A stretch of DNA of 64,000 nt from Flavobacterium ustbae (GCF_003946915.1 NZ_RPOC01000001.1:806001-870000); one strand, 5' to 3'; numbered from the stretch's first letter, positions 8,684 through 17,332 are shown. The notes: generated from the letters alone by a model not told the origin. Numbers and translations: made by a program.

Positions 8684-9553
8684 ATGGAACTTTATCAACT
8701 GCAGTATTTTATTAAAACGGCTGAGGTTTTGCACTTTACCAAAGCTGCAGAATTGTGTTTTGTAACGCAATCGGGGCTTTCGCAACAAATAAAAAAACTC
8801 GAAGAAGAGCTTGGTTTGCCTTTGTTTAAGCGAATTGGTAAAAAAGTGCAATTGACAGAAGCTGGTTCCGTTTTTTTGATTCACGCAAAAAAAGTGGTCG
8901 AAAATGTTCAAAACGGAAAACAAGCCATCGAGGATTTAAACGAAATGATTGGTGGCGAACTTAGAATTGGCGTTACCTATATTTTCGGACTTTTGATTCT
9001 GCCCGTCGTAAATGCCTTTGCCAAAAGATATCAAAACCTTAAAATTATTGTGGAATACGGAACGACAGAAACGCTGGAGCAAAAATTAATTAATAACGAA
9101 CTAGATTTAGTACTCGTTATTTCGTCACACCCGATAGAATTGCCCATTCAGAAAGTTCCTTTGTTTATTTCAAAGATGGTTATGGTAGTTTCTAAAAATC
9201 ATGCATTGGCGCATTTGGATAAAATTGCGTTTAAGAAAATAGAAGATATACCGCTTATTTTACCCGGAAAAGGATCGAATTCGCGAGAATATGTCGAAGA
9301 ATTATTCTTAAGGTTCAATATGAAACCTAAAATTTCGATCGAACTACAATCGATTCATGCCTTGCTTCAAATGGTAGAAAACAGTGATTGGGCGACAATT
9401 GTGGCAGAAAAAGCATTAAAAGACTGGGATCAGCTTAAAGCCATACAGATTACGGGTGTTGCCACTAACAGGGAATCTTTTATGCTGACAATTGGAGGGT
9501 ACCAGAAAAAAGCCGTAAAACTATTTATGGATGAATTTAAAAAAAGCATTTAA
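8684..9553 (+). CDS. LysR-type transcriptional regulator
   Basis: A 289-residue protein. Residues 1-60 form the LysR helix-turn-helix (LQYFIKTAEVLHFTKAAELC, then SGLSQQIKKLEEELGLPLF), and the rest is the periplasmic-binding-like effector domain (about 90-285). Divergently transcribed from the MFS exporter, the usual arrangement for a LysR regulator and its target. It is probably activated by the exported compound or a metabolite, identity unknown. Confidence 0.92.
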   Translation: MELYQLQYFIKTAEVLHFTKAAELCFVTQSGLSQQIKKLEEELGLPLFKRIGKKVQLTEAGSVFLIHAKKVVENVQNGKQAIEDLNEMIGGELRIGVTYIFGLLILPVVNAFAKRYQNLKIIVEYGTTETLEQKLINNELDLVLVISSHPIELPIQKVPLFISKMVMVVSKNHALAHLDKIAFKKIEDIPLILPGKGSNSREYVEELFLRFNMKPKISIELQSIHALLQMVENSDWATIVAEKALKDWDQLKAIQITGVATNRESFMLTIGGYQKKAVKLFMDEFKKSI

Positions 9554-9570
9554 AGGAAGAACAATTTACC

Positions 9571-9601
9571 TTTGTAAAGTCAGATTTTTTTGTGTTATTT
9601 G
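9571..9601 (+). promoter_or_regulatory. Probable promoter of the tRNA-Ser gene
   Basis: TTTG at 9571-9574 and a TTATTTG element ending at 9601, spaced like a Bacteroidota -33/-7 pair, lie just upstream of the tRNA at 9613. The -7 match is imperfect. Confidence 0.4.
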
Positions 9602-9612
9602 CAAACCAAAAT

Positions 9613-9699
9613 AGAAAGGTGTCCGAGTGGTTTAAGGAGCTAGCCTGGAAAGCTAGTATATGGGTAACTGTATCGAGGGTTCGAATCCCTTCCTTTCTG
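9613..9699 (+). tRNA. tRNA-Ser (anticodon GGA)
   Basis: An 87-nt class II tRNA. The acceptor arms AGAAAGG (9613-9619) and CCTTTCT (9692-9698) pair fully, with discriminator G at 9699. The anticodon stem CTAGC/GCTAG closes the loop CTGGAAA, giving anticodon GGA, which reads UCC and UCU. The long variable arm is typical of serine tRNA, and the T arm contains GGTTCGAATCC. CCA is not encoded. A strong terminator follows. Confidence 0.97.
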
Positions 9700-9710
9700 C
9701 AAGAAAATTT

Positions 9711-9751
9711 AAAAACCCGCAGTTTCATAAAAAATGAAATTGCGGGTTTTT
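9711..9751 (+). terminator. Terminator of tRNA-Ser
   Basis: An 18-base stem (9711-9728 with 9734-9751, one G-T wobble) with a short A-rich loop, ending in a T tract. Confidence 0.9.
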
Positions 9752-9819
9752 TATTTGATAATGGGGTCTGATTAACAATCAAAAACAATATTTATGAATT
9801 TTTGTAAGTTAATTTTTAC

Positions 9820-9827
9820 TATTTTTG
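9820..9827 (+). promoter_or_regulatory. -7 element upstream of the small winged-helix gene
   Basis: TATTTTTG fits TAnnTTTG exactly and lies 25 bases before the ATG at 9853. A TTTG at 9801-9804 is closer than usual for a -33 box. Confidence 0.5.
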
Positions 9828-9852
9828 CCAAATATTTTTTAAAATAAAATAA

Positions 9853-10029
9853 ATGGAAACTAAAGATCAGGTGTTAGAGGCAATTAAAAAAGCAGCTGCG
9901 CCAGTAAATGCGGGAAAGGTAGTTGAATTAACAAAATTGGATCGTAAAGAAGTAGACAAAGCGATGAAAAAATTAAAAGATGAAGGATTAATTGTCTCGC
10001 CGAAACGCTGTTTTTGGGAAGCCAAATAA
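9853..10029 (+). CDS. Small winged-helix (HTH) protein, 58 residues
   Basis: A short gene, easily missed at 58 codons. The product begins METKDQVLEAIKKAAAPV and continues through NAGKVVELTKLDRKEVDKAM, then KKLKDEGLIVSPKRCFW. This is a compact helix-turn-helix/winged-helix pattern: helix, turn after NAGKV, recognition helix RKEVDKAMKKL, and a wing ending in PKRC. Similar tiny single-domain proteins occur as conserved hypotheticals in Bacteroidota. It has its own -7 element and its own terminator, so it looks like a real monocistronic gene. Target unknown. Confidence 0.8.
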   Translation: METKDQVLEAIKKAAAPVNAGKVVELTKLDRKEVDKAMKKLKDEGLIVSPKRCFWEAK

Positions 10030-10040
10030 TTACAGTTTTG

Positions 10041-10060
10041 AAATCCGGTTTTCCGGATTT
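10041..10060 (+). terminator. Terminator of the small winged-helix gene
   Basis: AAATCCGG-TTTT-CCGGATTT followed by TTTTG, 11 bases after the stop. Confidence 0.85.
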
Positions 10061-10198
10061 TTTGTTTTTAAAATTTTATTAGTCCTGAAAAAACTAAAAC
10101 TTCTACTTCTTAAAAAAATATCAAAACTAAAAACACATAGTCCTAAAAAGTTATTTTAAAAATACGGTTTCCCGCATTTTTTTATTACAGAAATATTA

Positions 10199-10206
10199 TA
10201 TATTTG
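10199..10206 (+). promoter_or_regulatory. -7 element of the speD operon
   Basis: TATATTTG fits TAnnTTTG and lies about 25 bases before the speD ATG. No clear TTG -33 box is seen at the usual distance, which could mean a regulated promoter. Confidence 0.5.
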
Positions 10207-10231
10207 GCTCCTGCGTAATATAAATAACTTG

Positions 10232-10594
10232 ATGGATTTACCTCCTTATTCGCCAGGATTGCATAAACTGGTTACTCTACATGTCGACCAAATCTGGAAG
10301 CTTACAGACAGCAAAGGTTTTGTGGCGGTTACCAATTCTATTTTGCAGAAATACGAATTGGAGAAGGTTGGGGCAGTAGTTCACGATTTTGATAACGATA
10401 GTTTTACGATTTCGTACTGCTTGAAAGAATCGCATATTTGTATACACACTTGGCCAGAATACAATCAGTTGACTTTAGATGTTTATTTGTGCAATTATCT
10501 TCAGGACAATTCAGCAAAAGTGCGCGCTGTAATGGCCGATTATGTGACGTATTTTGATGCCGCAATTATTAAAGATTTTGAAATTAACCGTTAA
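10232..10594 (+). CDS. speD: S-adenosylmethionine decarboxylase proenzyme
   Basis: A 120-residue pyruvoyl enzyme making decarboxylated S-adenosylmethionine, the aminopropyl donor for spermidine synthesis. The self-cleavage site is E66-S67 in KESHICIHTWPE, where Ser67 becomes the pyruvoyl group. His72 and Cys87 (LDVYLC) match the processing and catalytic residues of the short bacterial/archaeal class. The length is normal. I chose the ATG at 10232; a TTG directly before it is also in frame. First gene of a tightly packed operon, three bases ahead of the DUF4178 gene. The donor it makes fits the spermidine synthase encoded four genes downstream. Confidence 0.9.
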   Translation: MDLPPYSPGLHKLVTLHVDQIWKLTDSKGFVAVTNSILQKYELEKVGAVVHDFDNDSFTISYCLKESHICIHTWPEYNQLTLDVYLCNYLQDNSAKVRAVMADYVTYFDAAIIKDFEINR

Positions 10595-10597
10595 GAT

Positions 10598-11824
10598 ATG
10601 AAGATTCCTTGTTACGACTGTAATACAGAAACCGAATTAGAGGTTGGTTTTGAAGTTTTAAATTTTGTTTGCCCTGAATGTTATAGCGTTTATATCGTTG
10701 ATGAGGCGGGACAATTTAGAAGAAGATCGCAATATAGAGCTCCTTTTCATGATTGTCCGCTGGCAATTGGTGACACTGGCTTCTTAAACGGAAGTGAATA
10801 CACAGTGACAGGAATTCTAAGGAAAAATGTTTATCCAGATTATACTTGGACAGAATTTATCTTGCAGAACAAAGAAAAAGAATTTCTTTACTTGTCGCTT
10901 TCAAATGGACATTGGATGGTGCTTACCGAAATGGAACCTATTGCAGATATAAAAAAAGGTATTAAGATTCTAAAATATAAAGATGTTAGTTATAATTTAT
11001 TTGAACATTCAGATGCTGAAATAATTAATGCGAAAGGATTTTTTGATTTTCATATTCCGAACAAGAAAATTCATTTGGCAGAATTTATAAACCCGCCATA
11101 CCTTGTTTCGATCGAAAAAATGAATAATGTTCAGACTGCTTTTCATGGTGAATATATCAGTAAAAATAAAATCAAAAAAGCATTTCCTAGAATAACATTG
11201 CCTTATCAATCAGGAACCAGCATGATTCAGCCGTTTCATTTTGATCTTACCAATACAGCGGTTATTTTCTGTTTTTTTGCTTTGCTAATTATTTCTGCAA
11301 ACTGGTACATTTATAAAGATCAAGTCGAGCAAAATGTTTTTAATAGCAGTATTAAATTCAGCGAATTTGATAATAAAGAAATAACGAGTCCGTCGTTTGT
11401 ATTAAAAGGAGCTTCGGCACCAATGACGATTAAGGTTTCTACAGGTGTAAATAATTCTTGGGCAAACATAAACATTGCTTTAATAAATGAAGATACTAAC
11501 GACGAAATTTACGCTAACAAAGACATAGAATATTATTATGGCAGTTCTGATGGAGAATCTTGGACAGAAGGGAGCCAATCGGAGAAATTTAATATTTGTG
11601 GAGTCGAAGGCGGAAAATACCATCTTTTAATAACGCCAATGAAAGCTCCAGAAGATCTTTCGAACGGCGAAATGGCGGTGAGTGTCGTATGGAATCAGCC
11701 TTCTAACAGAAATGCTTGGCTGGTCATTATCGGAATGATTGTAATTTACTTTATAGTACGTTACCTAAGAATTCAATTTGAAAAAAAGAGATGGGCAGAC
11801 AGCTCTTACTCTACTTACGAATAA
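10598..11824 (+). CDS. DUF4178 membrane protein with N-terminal zinc ribbon
   Basis: A 408-residue protein. C5-x2-C8 and C25-x2-C28 form a zinc-ribbon-like pair. Residues about 55-115 look like the DUF4178 fold (IGDTGFLNGSEYTVTGIL, then a W-x-E-F-x-L block and NGHWMVL). A membrane segment (about 219-238) is followed by a roughly 130-residue domain that should face outside, and a second membrane segment (about 372-391) leads to a short basic tail. Molecular function is unknown. DUF4178 proteins recur beside polyamine genes and DUF350 proteins in bacteria. It sits between speD and two small membrane proteins with 3- and 6-base gaps. Confidence 0.78.
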   Translation: MKIPCYDCNTETELEVGFEVLNFVCPECYSVYIVDEAGQFRRRSQYRAPFHDCPLAIGDTGFLNGSEYTVTGILRKNVYPDYTWTEFILQNKEKEFLYLSLSNGHWMVLTEMEPIADIKKGIKILKYKDVSYNLFEHSDAEIINAKGFFDFHIPNKKIHLAEFINPPYLVSIEKMNNVQTAFHGEYISKNKIKKAFPRITLPYQSGTSMIQPFHFDLTNTAVIFCFFALLIISANWYIYKDQVEQNVFNSSIKFSEFDNKEITSPSFVLKGASAPMTIKVSTGVNNSWANINIALINEDTNDEIYANKDIEYYYGSSDGESWTEGSQSEKFNICGVEGGKYHLLITPMKAPEDLSNGEMAVSVVWNQPSNRNAWLVIIGMIVIYFIVRYLRIQFEKKRWADSSYSTYE

Positions 11825-11830
11825 ATTAAT

Positions 11831-12016
11831 ATGAAAAGAATTTTTGACTTCTTTACTTATAACTGGGCTCCATTAGCAATTGGATGCTTCTGCTTTGGAG
11901 TTTACATGTATTTTACTCTCGCAGGAAACCGAATCTGCGATTGCGAAACGACAGAAAATTATAAATCAACAACGAGCGGAAGCCGTTCATCATACAATCA
12001 TTTTTATCACAAATAA
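11831..12016 (+). CDS. Small single-span membrane protein, 61 residues
   Basis: A short protein with one membrane segment (about residues 11-30, WAPLAIGCFCFGVYMYFTLA) followed by a Ser/Thr-rich tail with the cysteines of ICDCE. Unrecognised. Kept as real because it lies in the operon with 6- and 14-base gaps and starts with a clean ATG. Possibly an accessory subunit of the neighbouring DUF350 or DUF4178 membrane proteins. Confidence 0.6.
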   Translation: MKRIFDFFTYNWAPLAIGCFCFGVYMYFTLAGNRICDCETTENYKSTTSGSRSSYNHFYHK

Positions 12017-12030
12017 AAAAATCAATTAAT

Positions 12031-12246
12031 ATGGAATTAATTCACGCTCAGCCAATAGTAAATTCAATTATTTACTCTCTTTTAGGAATCATCATTTTAT
12101 TGGTTGGTTATTTTATTATTGAAAAACTGACTCCAGAAAATACATGGAAAGAAGTTGTAGAAAAAAATAATGTTGCTGTTGCAATCGTTTTGGCAGCGTT
12201 TATCATTGGGATTTCCATGATTATTAATGCCGCAATTCATGGGTAA
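12031..12246 (+). CDS. DUF350 family membrane protein
   Basis: A 71-residue, two-span membrane protein (about residues 12-33 and 50-69) with the KLTPENTWKEV and NNVAVAIVLAAFIIGISMII segments typical of DUF350 (the YjfL family). E. coli YjfL is encoded with a PspA-like protein (YjfJ) and a glutathionylspermidine-synthase-like ATP-grasp enzyme (YjfC), a parallel link to polyamine chemistry. Here its stop codon overlaps the spermidine synthase start (ATGGGTAA), which suggests translational coupling. Function unknown; possibly a small membrane channel or anchor. Confidence 0.82.
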   Translation: MELIHAQPIVNSIIYSLLGIIILLVGYFIIEKLTPENTWKEVVEKNNVAVAIVLAAFIIGISMIINAAIHG

Positions 12247-13759
12247 AAAGTTTCTCAAATTCGAATTTCTTTTACTTTTTGCTGTATTTATAATTGCCAC
12301 CTGCGGACTTATTTACGAGTTGGTTGCTGGAACTTTGGCTAGTTATTTACTGGGCGATTCGGTAAAACAATTTTCGTTTATTATTGGCGTATACCTGTTT
12401 TCTATGGGTATAGGCTCGTTTTTTTCCAAGTTTTTTCATAAAAATCTGCTCAACACTTTTGTAGAAATCGAAATACTGGTCGGACTTATCGGAGGTATGA
12501 GTTCGGTAGTTTTGTTTCTATTGTTCGAAAATGTTGGGTCTTTTCAATTCATTTTATATTTATTTGTTTTTGTAACCGGTTTTTTGGTCGGATTGGAAAT
12601 TCCGCTTTTAATGAATATTTTAAAAGATAGGGTCGAGTTTAAAGATCTCGTTTCGAATGTTTTTACGTTTGATTACATTGGAGCTTTGCTGGCTTCAATT
12701 TTATTTCCGCTGGTTTTGGTTCCGAAATTAGGCATCATGGGAACCTCTCTTTTCTTCGGAATGATCAATGTAAGCATTGCAATTGTACTTTGTTATTTAT
12801 TGAAAAGAGAATTAAAAAAGGTTTATTTTCTGAAAGCAAAAGCCATTTTTTCTTTCGTATTGTTATTGACGGTTTTTATTTTTTCGAATGATATTTTGGC
12901 CTATTCAGAAGGCAAATTGTACGGAGAAAATATTATTTATACTAATTCGACACCTTATCAGCGTATTGTTTTAACGCATAATAAGAGCGATTATAGGCTT
13001 TATCTGAATAATAACTTACAATTTAGTTCGGCCGACGAATACCGTTATCACGAAGCCTTAGTTCATCCTGCAATGTCAATAGCAAAAAGCGTCAAAAATG
13101 TTTTGGTTTTTGGAGGAGGAGATGGTTTGGCAGTTCGCGAAATCCTGAAATACAAAGATGTAGAAAAAGTAACTTTGGTCGATTTGGATGAAGGAATGAC
13201 CAAACTATTTAAAACAAATACGGTATTAACCGGTTTCAATCAAAACTCACTTAACAATCCAAAAGTCACTGTAATAAATACAGACGCTTATATTTGGTCA
13301 AAAAGCTGTAAAGAGCAATTTGATGTCGCGATAATCGATTTTCCAGATCCGTCCAATTACAGTTTGGGGAAATTGTATTCGCTGAATTTTTATCAGACCT
13401 TAAAAACCATTTTAAAACCAGATGCGGTGGCAGTTATACAGACCACGTCGCCTTATTTTGCGCCAAAATCTTTTTGGTGTATTAACAAAACTGTGATGCA
13501 GGTTTTTCCACAGGTCGATGCGTATCATGCATACGTTCCGTCATTTGGAGAATGGGGTTATACGATTGCTATAAACGGTTTCGGAACGACTTTTAATACC
13601 GTAAACCGAAAAGCAGAAAAATTGAAATTTTACAATTATCAATTTGACCGATTCAATTATTTTACCAATGATATGATTTCGAATGAGATCGAAATTAATC
13701 GTTTAGACAACCAGATTTTAGTACGTTATTTTGATGAAGAGTGGGGAAGACTGCAATAA
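12239..13759 (+). CDS. speE: Membrane-anchored spermidine synthase (polyamine aminopropyltransferase)
   Basis: A 506-residue protein with about seven N-terminal membrane spans (residues 1-215) and a cytoplasmic aminopropyltransferase domain. YQRIVL, the YHEALVHP segment (about 268), VFGGGDGLAVRE (about 289-300, the decarboxylated-SAM site) and DFPDP (about 366) preserve the family's catalytic features, so it is probably active. It would move an aminopropyl group from SpeD's product to putrescine or another amine. The membrane domain suggests its acceptor or product is used at the membrane. I chose the ATG at 12239, overlapping the DUF350 stop; an ATG four codons earlier is possible. Its 3' end overlaps the next gene. 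Confidence 0.88.
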   Translation: MGKKFLKFEFLLLFAVFIIATCGLIYELVAGTLASYLLGDSVKQFSFIIGVYLFSMGIGSFFSKFFHKNLLNTFVEIEILVGLIGGMSSVVLFLLFENVGSFQFILYLFVFVTGFLVGLEIPLLMNILKDRVEFKDLVSNVFTFDYIGALLASILFPLVLVPKLGIMGTSLFFGMINVSIAIVLCYLLKRELKKVYFLKAKAIFSFVLLLTVFIFSNDILAYSEGKLYGENIIYTNSTPYQRIVLTHNKSDYRLYLNNNLQFSSADEYRYHEALVHPAMSIAKSVKNVLVFGGGDGLAVREILKYKDVEKVTLVDLDEGMTKLFKTNTVLTGFNQNSLNNPKVTVINTDAYIWSKSCKEQFDVAIIDFPDPSNYSLGKLYSLNFYQTLKTILKPDAVAVIQTTSPYFAPKSFWCINKTVMQVFPQVDAYHAYVPSFGEWGYTIAINGFGTTFNTVNRKAEKLKFYNYQFDRFNYFTNDMISNEIEINRLDNQILVRYFDEEWGRLQ

Positions 13760-15362
13760 GTCGAGAAGAGGCTTTATAAAAGTAATTGGCGCGGCTTTAA
13801 TTGCGGTTCCGTTTCTGCAGTTTTGTTCTGATAAAATTGCGGTGCTGCTAATTCGTTTATCTGGAACCAAACATTTGCTCGGACATCGTTTATGGATTAA
13901 AGATTTTCCTAAGCCGACCAAACAAATTCAGATTCCATATTTAATTGTGGGCGGAGGAATTTCGGGTTTGAGTGCTGCACGACAATTTCAAAAAAGAGGA
14001 ATTTCAGATTTTTTGATCTTAGAATTAGAAAACCATTTGGGAGGAAATTCTTCAAATGGACAAAACAAATATTCTAAATATCCTTTAGGCGCGCATTATT
14101 TGCCATTACCAAATTTTCAAGACAAAGAATTGCTTTATTTTTTAGAAGAAGAAAAAATAATTTTGGGTTACGATTCAAAAGGATTTCCCATTTTTGATGA
14201 ATTGCAGCTGACTTTTGCTCCAGACGAACGTTTGTTTTACAAAAACAATTGGCAGGAAGGCGTAGTGCCAAAAAACGGAAATTTAGTTTCTGATGATTTG
14301 GAGTTTGAGAAATTTTTCAAGCAAATGGATGTTTTTAGAACTTCAAAAGGAGAAGACCAAAAGTATTTATTTGATATTCCGATCTATCTTTCTTCAAAAG
14401 ACGAAAAGACAAGAACTTTAGACAAAATCACGATGAAACAATGGTTTAAGCAGCATCATTTTACTTCTGAGCCTTTGTTTAATTATATTGATTATTGCTG
14501 TAAAGACGATTTCGGTTTAGGAATTGAATACGTTTCGGCTTGGGCAGGAATCCATTATTTTGCCGGAAGAAAGCAAGACAGCACTTCAGAAAAACACGAT
14601 AGCGTTTTAACATGGCCAGAAGGAAATGCGCGTCTTGCCAGCCATTTAAAAAAATATACGACTGATAAATCTTTGAAGAATCATTTGGTTTATGAAGTGA
14701 AAATTGAAAATCAAAAAGTCATTGCAAAAGCTTTTGATGACGCAACAAAAACTTCTGTAGAAATCATTGCTGACAAAGTAATCATGGCATCTCCACAATT
14801 TGTAAATCAATATTTAATTTCAGATCGAAAAACCTTTACAAAAGATTTTCAGTATACACCATGGCTTTTGGCGACTTTAGTTGTCAATGATTTATCAGAT
14901 AATGGCAGTTTTCCGCTGTCTTGGGATAATGTAATTTATGATGCAAAAGGTTTGGGATATGTTTACGATCAGCATCAGACTTTGAATCAAGTTCAGGACA
15001 AAAAAGTCATTACGTATTATTACAGTTTTTCTTCGGCCGATTTAAAGAAGACCAGAAAAGAGCTTTATAAAAAAGACAAAGAATATTGGAAACAGTTTGT
15101 TTTGAACGATTTAAAAATTGCGCATCCCGATATTGAAGAATGTACAGAAGAGATAGAAGTTTTTCTTCTGGGACACGGAATGATTTCGCCTGCTCCAGGA
15201 TTTATTTTTGGTGAAGCGAAGAAACAGGCTAAACAAAACATTCAGAAAAAGATATATTTTGCTCACAGCGATTTGTCTGGAATTTCGATTTTTGAAGAAG
15301 CTTTCCATCAAGGGATTAATGCAGTAAACGAATTATTAGATGACACAACCTTGGATTCATAA
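13734..15362 (+). CDS. FAD-dependent oxidoreductase with Tat-like signal
   Basis: A 542-residue protein beginning with a twin-arginine-like sequence (SRRGFIK at about residues 10-16, then a hydrophobic stretch), so it may be exported folded with its cofactor or anchored by this segment. LIVGGGISGLSAARQF (about 69-84) is the FAD-binding GxGxxG motif, followed by LELENHLGGNSS. The family is the amine-oxidase/protoporphyrinogen-oxidase-like flavoprotein group. In this operon, oxidation of a polyamine or a polyamine conjugate is an attractive but unproven role. It overlaps the spermidine synthase by 26 bases and the next gene by 23. Confidence 0.8.
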   Translation: MKSGEDCNKSRRGFIKVIGAALIAVPFLQFCSDKIAVLLIRLSGTKHLLGHRLWIKDFPKPTKQIQIPYLIVGGGISGLSAARQFQKRGISDFLILELENHLGGNSSNGQNKYSKYPLGAHYLPLPNFQDKELLYFLEEEKIILGYDSKGFPIFDELQLTFAPDERLFYKNNWQEGVVPKNGNLVSDDLEFEKFFKQMDVFRTSKGEDQKYLFDIPIYLSSKDEKTRTLDKITMKQWFKQHHFTSEPLFNYIDYCCKDDFGLGIEYVSAWAGIHYFAGRKQDSTSEKHDSVLTWPEGNARLASHLKKYTTDKSLKNHLVYEVKIENQKVIAKAFDDATKTSVEIIADKVIMASPQFVNQYLISDRKTFTKDFQYTPWLLATLVVNDLSDNGSFPLSWDNVIYDAKGLGYVYDQHQTLNQVQDKKVITYYYSFSSADLKKTRKELYKKDKEYWKQFVLNDLKIAHPDIEECTEEIEVFLLGHGMISPAPGFIFGEAKKQAKQNIQKKIYFAHSDLSGISIFEEAFHQGINAVNELLDDTTLDS

Positions 15363-16359
15363 AGCCAAAACAGATCTGACTTTTATTATCGGACCATCTT
15401 TTTTTGTGCTGGCGATAATTTTTATTTTTCAGGATTATATTACTGAAATTGAAACGGATTATTCTTTTTATACTTGGCTTTTTCTGATTGTTTTTATAGA
15501 CGTAGCGCACGTTTATGCCACTTTATTTAAAACTTATTTTGTTGCCGATGAATTTCAGAAACAGAAACGGCGATTGGTTTTGCTGCCTCTTATTTGTTTT
15601 GTTATAGGAATCGTGCTTTTCTCGTTCGGGAGCTTAGTCTTTTGGTCATTTTTGGCTTATGTGGCGGTTTTTCATTTCATCAGACAGCAATACGGATTTA
15701 TGAGATTGTACGCCAGAAAAGAAGCTAAAACCCAAATCTCAATTTGGATTGATAATCTAGCCATTTATGCTTCAACGGGATATCCGATGTTGTATTGGTT
15801 TTTTTCGTCTAAGCGAAAGTTCAACTGGTTTGTGGAAAATGAATTTTTTAGGTTTGAAAACGAAAAACTGCCAGAAATCCTGTTTTGGATTTATGCTGCA
15901 ATTATGGTTTTGTATGTAATTTATACTGCTATAAAATCAATTCAGAATCAATTTTTCAATATTCCGAAGAACTGTATTATTCTAGGAACAGCACTTTCTT
16001 GGTACTTCGGAATTATTTATTATAATGATGACTTGATTTTCACTTTATTGAATGTCGTTTCGCACGGAATTCCATACATGGCTTTGATTTATTTTAAAGA
16101 AATCGATGGAAAATCGGAAGAAGAATTAGGCCGTTTGTCTTTTTTAAAACAATATAAAGGTCTTTTAATTTATATTGGAATTCTTCTTGTAATCGCTTTT
16201 TCAGAAGAATTTCTTTGGGAACTTTTTGTTTGGAACGAAAATATCAGTGTAACCAGTTTTGATTTTTCGAACTGGCAGATTTTATTGGTTCCATTACTGA
16301 CGGTACCTCAGTTCACACATTATTTATTGGACGGGTTTATTTGGAAATCTAAAAAGTAA
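15340..16359 (+). CDS. Multi-span membrane protein with conserved histidines
   Basis: A 339-residue protein with about eight or nine membrane spans. Family not identified with certainty. Histidines sit at membrane boundaries in patterned contexts: DVAHVYAT, AVFHFIRQQYGF, VVSHGIPYM and FTHYLLDGFIWK. This pattern recalls membrane enzymes that bind metals through histidine clusters, such as desaturase/hydroxylase-like proteins, but the spacing does not match a classic desaturase. It is the last gene of the polyamine operon, overlapping the flavoprotein gene by 23 bases. Confidence 0.65.
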   Translation: MTQPWIHKAKTDLTFIIGPSFFVLAIIFIFQDYITEIETDYSFYTWLFLIVFIDVAHVYATLFKTYFVADEFQKQKRRLVLLPLICFVIGIVLFSFGSLVFWSFLAYVAVFHFIRQQYGFMRLYARKEAKTQISIWIDNLAIYASTGYPMLYWFFSSKRKFNWFVENEFFRFENEKLPEILFWIYAAIMVLYVIYTAIKSIQNQFFNIPKNCIILGTALSWYFGIIYYNDDLIFTLLNVVSHGIPYMALIYFKEIDGKSEEELGRLSFLKQYKGLLIYIGILLVIAFSEEFLWELFVWNENISVTSFDFSNWQILLVPLLTVPQFTHYLLDGFIWKSKK

Positions 16360-16448
16360 ATCAATAAAGTTTCGTAGAAACAAATAATATTGTAGCAACG
16401 AATTTTTATCCGTTGAAGAGATTCACAAAGATTTTCCGATCGTTTAAG

Positions 16449-16470
16449 GACGGATTAAAATCCGTCCCTA
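16449..16470. repeat. Palindrome with GGACGGATT arms, possible terminator
   Basis: GGACGGATT and AATCCGTCC are inverted arms around AA, and another GACGGATTTTAAT lies downstream at about 16523. The gap between the polyamine operon and the convergent SGNH gene (16360-16576) holds only this repeat type. Confidence 0.5.
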
Positions 16471-16576
16471 CAAAATCATTCGAGCCGATGACTCTTCTCA
16501 ATTTCAATAAAATTTAGTCGCGACGGATTTTAATTTGTTAAAAAAGATAAATACAGGTTTTTAAAAATCAAAAATA

Positions 16577-17332
16577 TTAATCCTGCAATGCCATTTTAAC
16601 TTTCGGCATCATCTTGTCTACAAACATTCTATAAGCTGATTGTGAAGGATGAAGTCCGTCTGAGGCAACTAAACTTGGATTGTTAAGACCTTCGCGAGTA
16701 ATTTCAGTAATGGAAACAAAAGCAATTTGATTGGTGTTGCAGTAGTTCTCTGCAAAATTATTGTATTGTGTAATTTCTGCTGAGATTTTGTTGCTTTGAT
16801 CTCCTGCAAGAGCCTGACCGTACGGAGTATAAGCGTAGTCTGGAATAGAAATGACAACAACATTTTTTTTGTCACCTTTGGCCAGCATTATCGCTTTATT
16901 GACCAATTCTGGAAACTCTTTTTCGTAAACAGAAAAACTTCTGTGCTGGTATTGATTGTTCACACCAATTAAGAGTGTCACTAAATCATAATTTGATTCT
17001 GGATTTTGAGAATTGATTGCCGAAATTAAATTGGATGTTGTCCAACCTGTTGTCGCAATTATTTTGAGCGAGACAGAACTAGAATACATGGCGTTTAAAC
17101 TGGTTTTGAGCTGTTCTGGAAAACGGCAAGTTTCACAAACGCTCTGACCAATGGTGTAACTATCGCCTAAAGCCAAATACTTTACGGTACTTGCAATTGG
17201 CGGTTCAGGCTTTGTTGGAGGAGTTACAATTGGTGGAGGTGGAGGTGGCGCATCAGCAGTTTCGTCTGAACTGCAGCTTAAAAGAAATACTGAAAGTATA
17301 ACGGTAACTATTTGTTTAAAATGTGGTTTCAT
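16577..17332 (-). CDS. SGNH/GDSL-family esterase lipoprotein
   Basis: A 251-residue lipoprotein. The signal ends in LLSC (about residues 17-20), followed by a Pro-rich linker. The hydrolase blocks are ALGDSYTIG (catalytic Ser), GVNNQY (the Asn block) and SDGLHPS (Asp and His of block V). It should release acyl or acetyl groups from an envelope or extracellular substrate. Lipidation places it in the envelope. Monocistronic. Confidence 0.88.
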   Translation of the reverse strand: MKPHFKQIVTVILSVFLLSCSSDETADAPPPPPPIVTPPTKPEPPIASTVKYLALGDSYTIGQSVCETCRFPEQLKTSLNAMYSSSVSLKIIATTGWTTSNLISAINSQNPESNYDLVTLLIGVNNQYQHRSFSVYEKEFPELVNKAIMLAKGDKKNVVVISIPDYAYTPYGQALAGDQSNKISAEITQYNNFAENYCNTNQIAFVSITEITREGLNNPSLVASDGLHPSQSAYRMFVDKMMPKVKMALQD

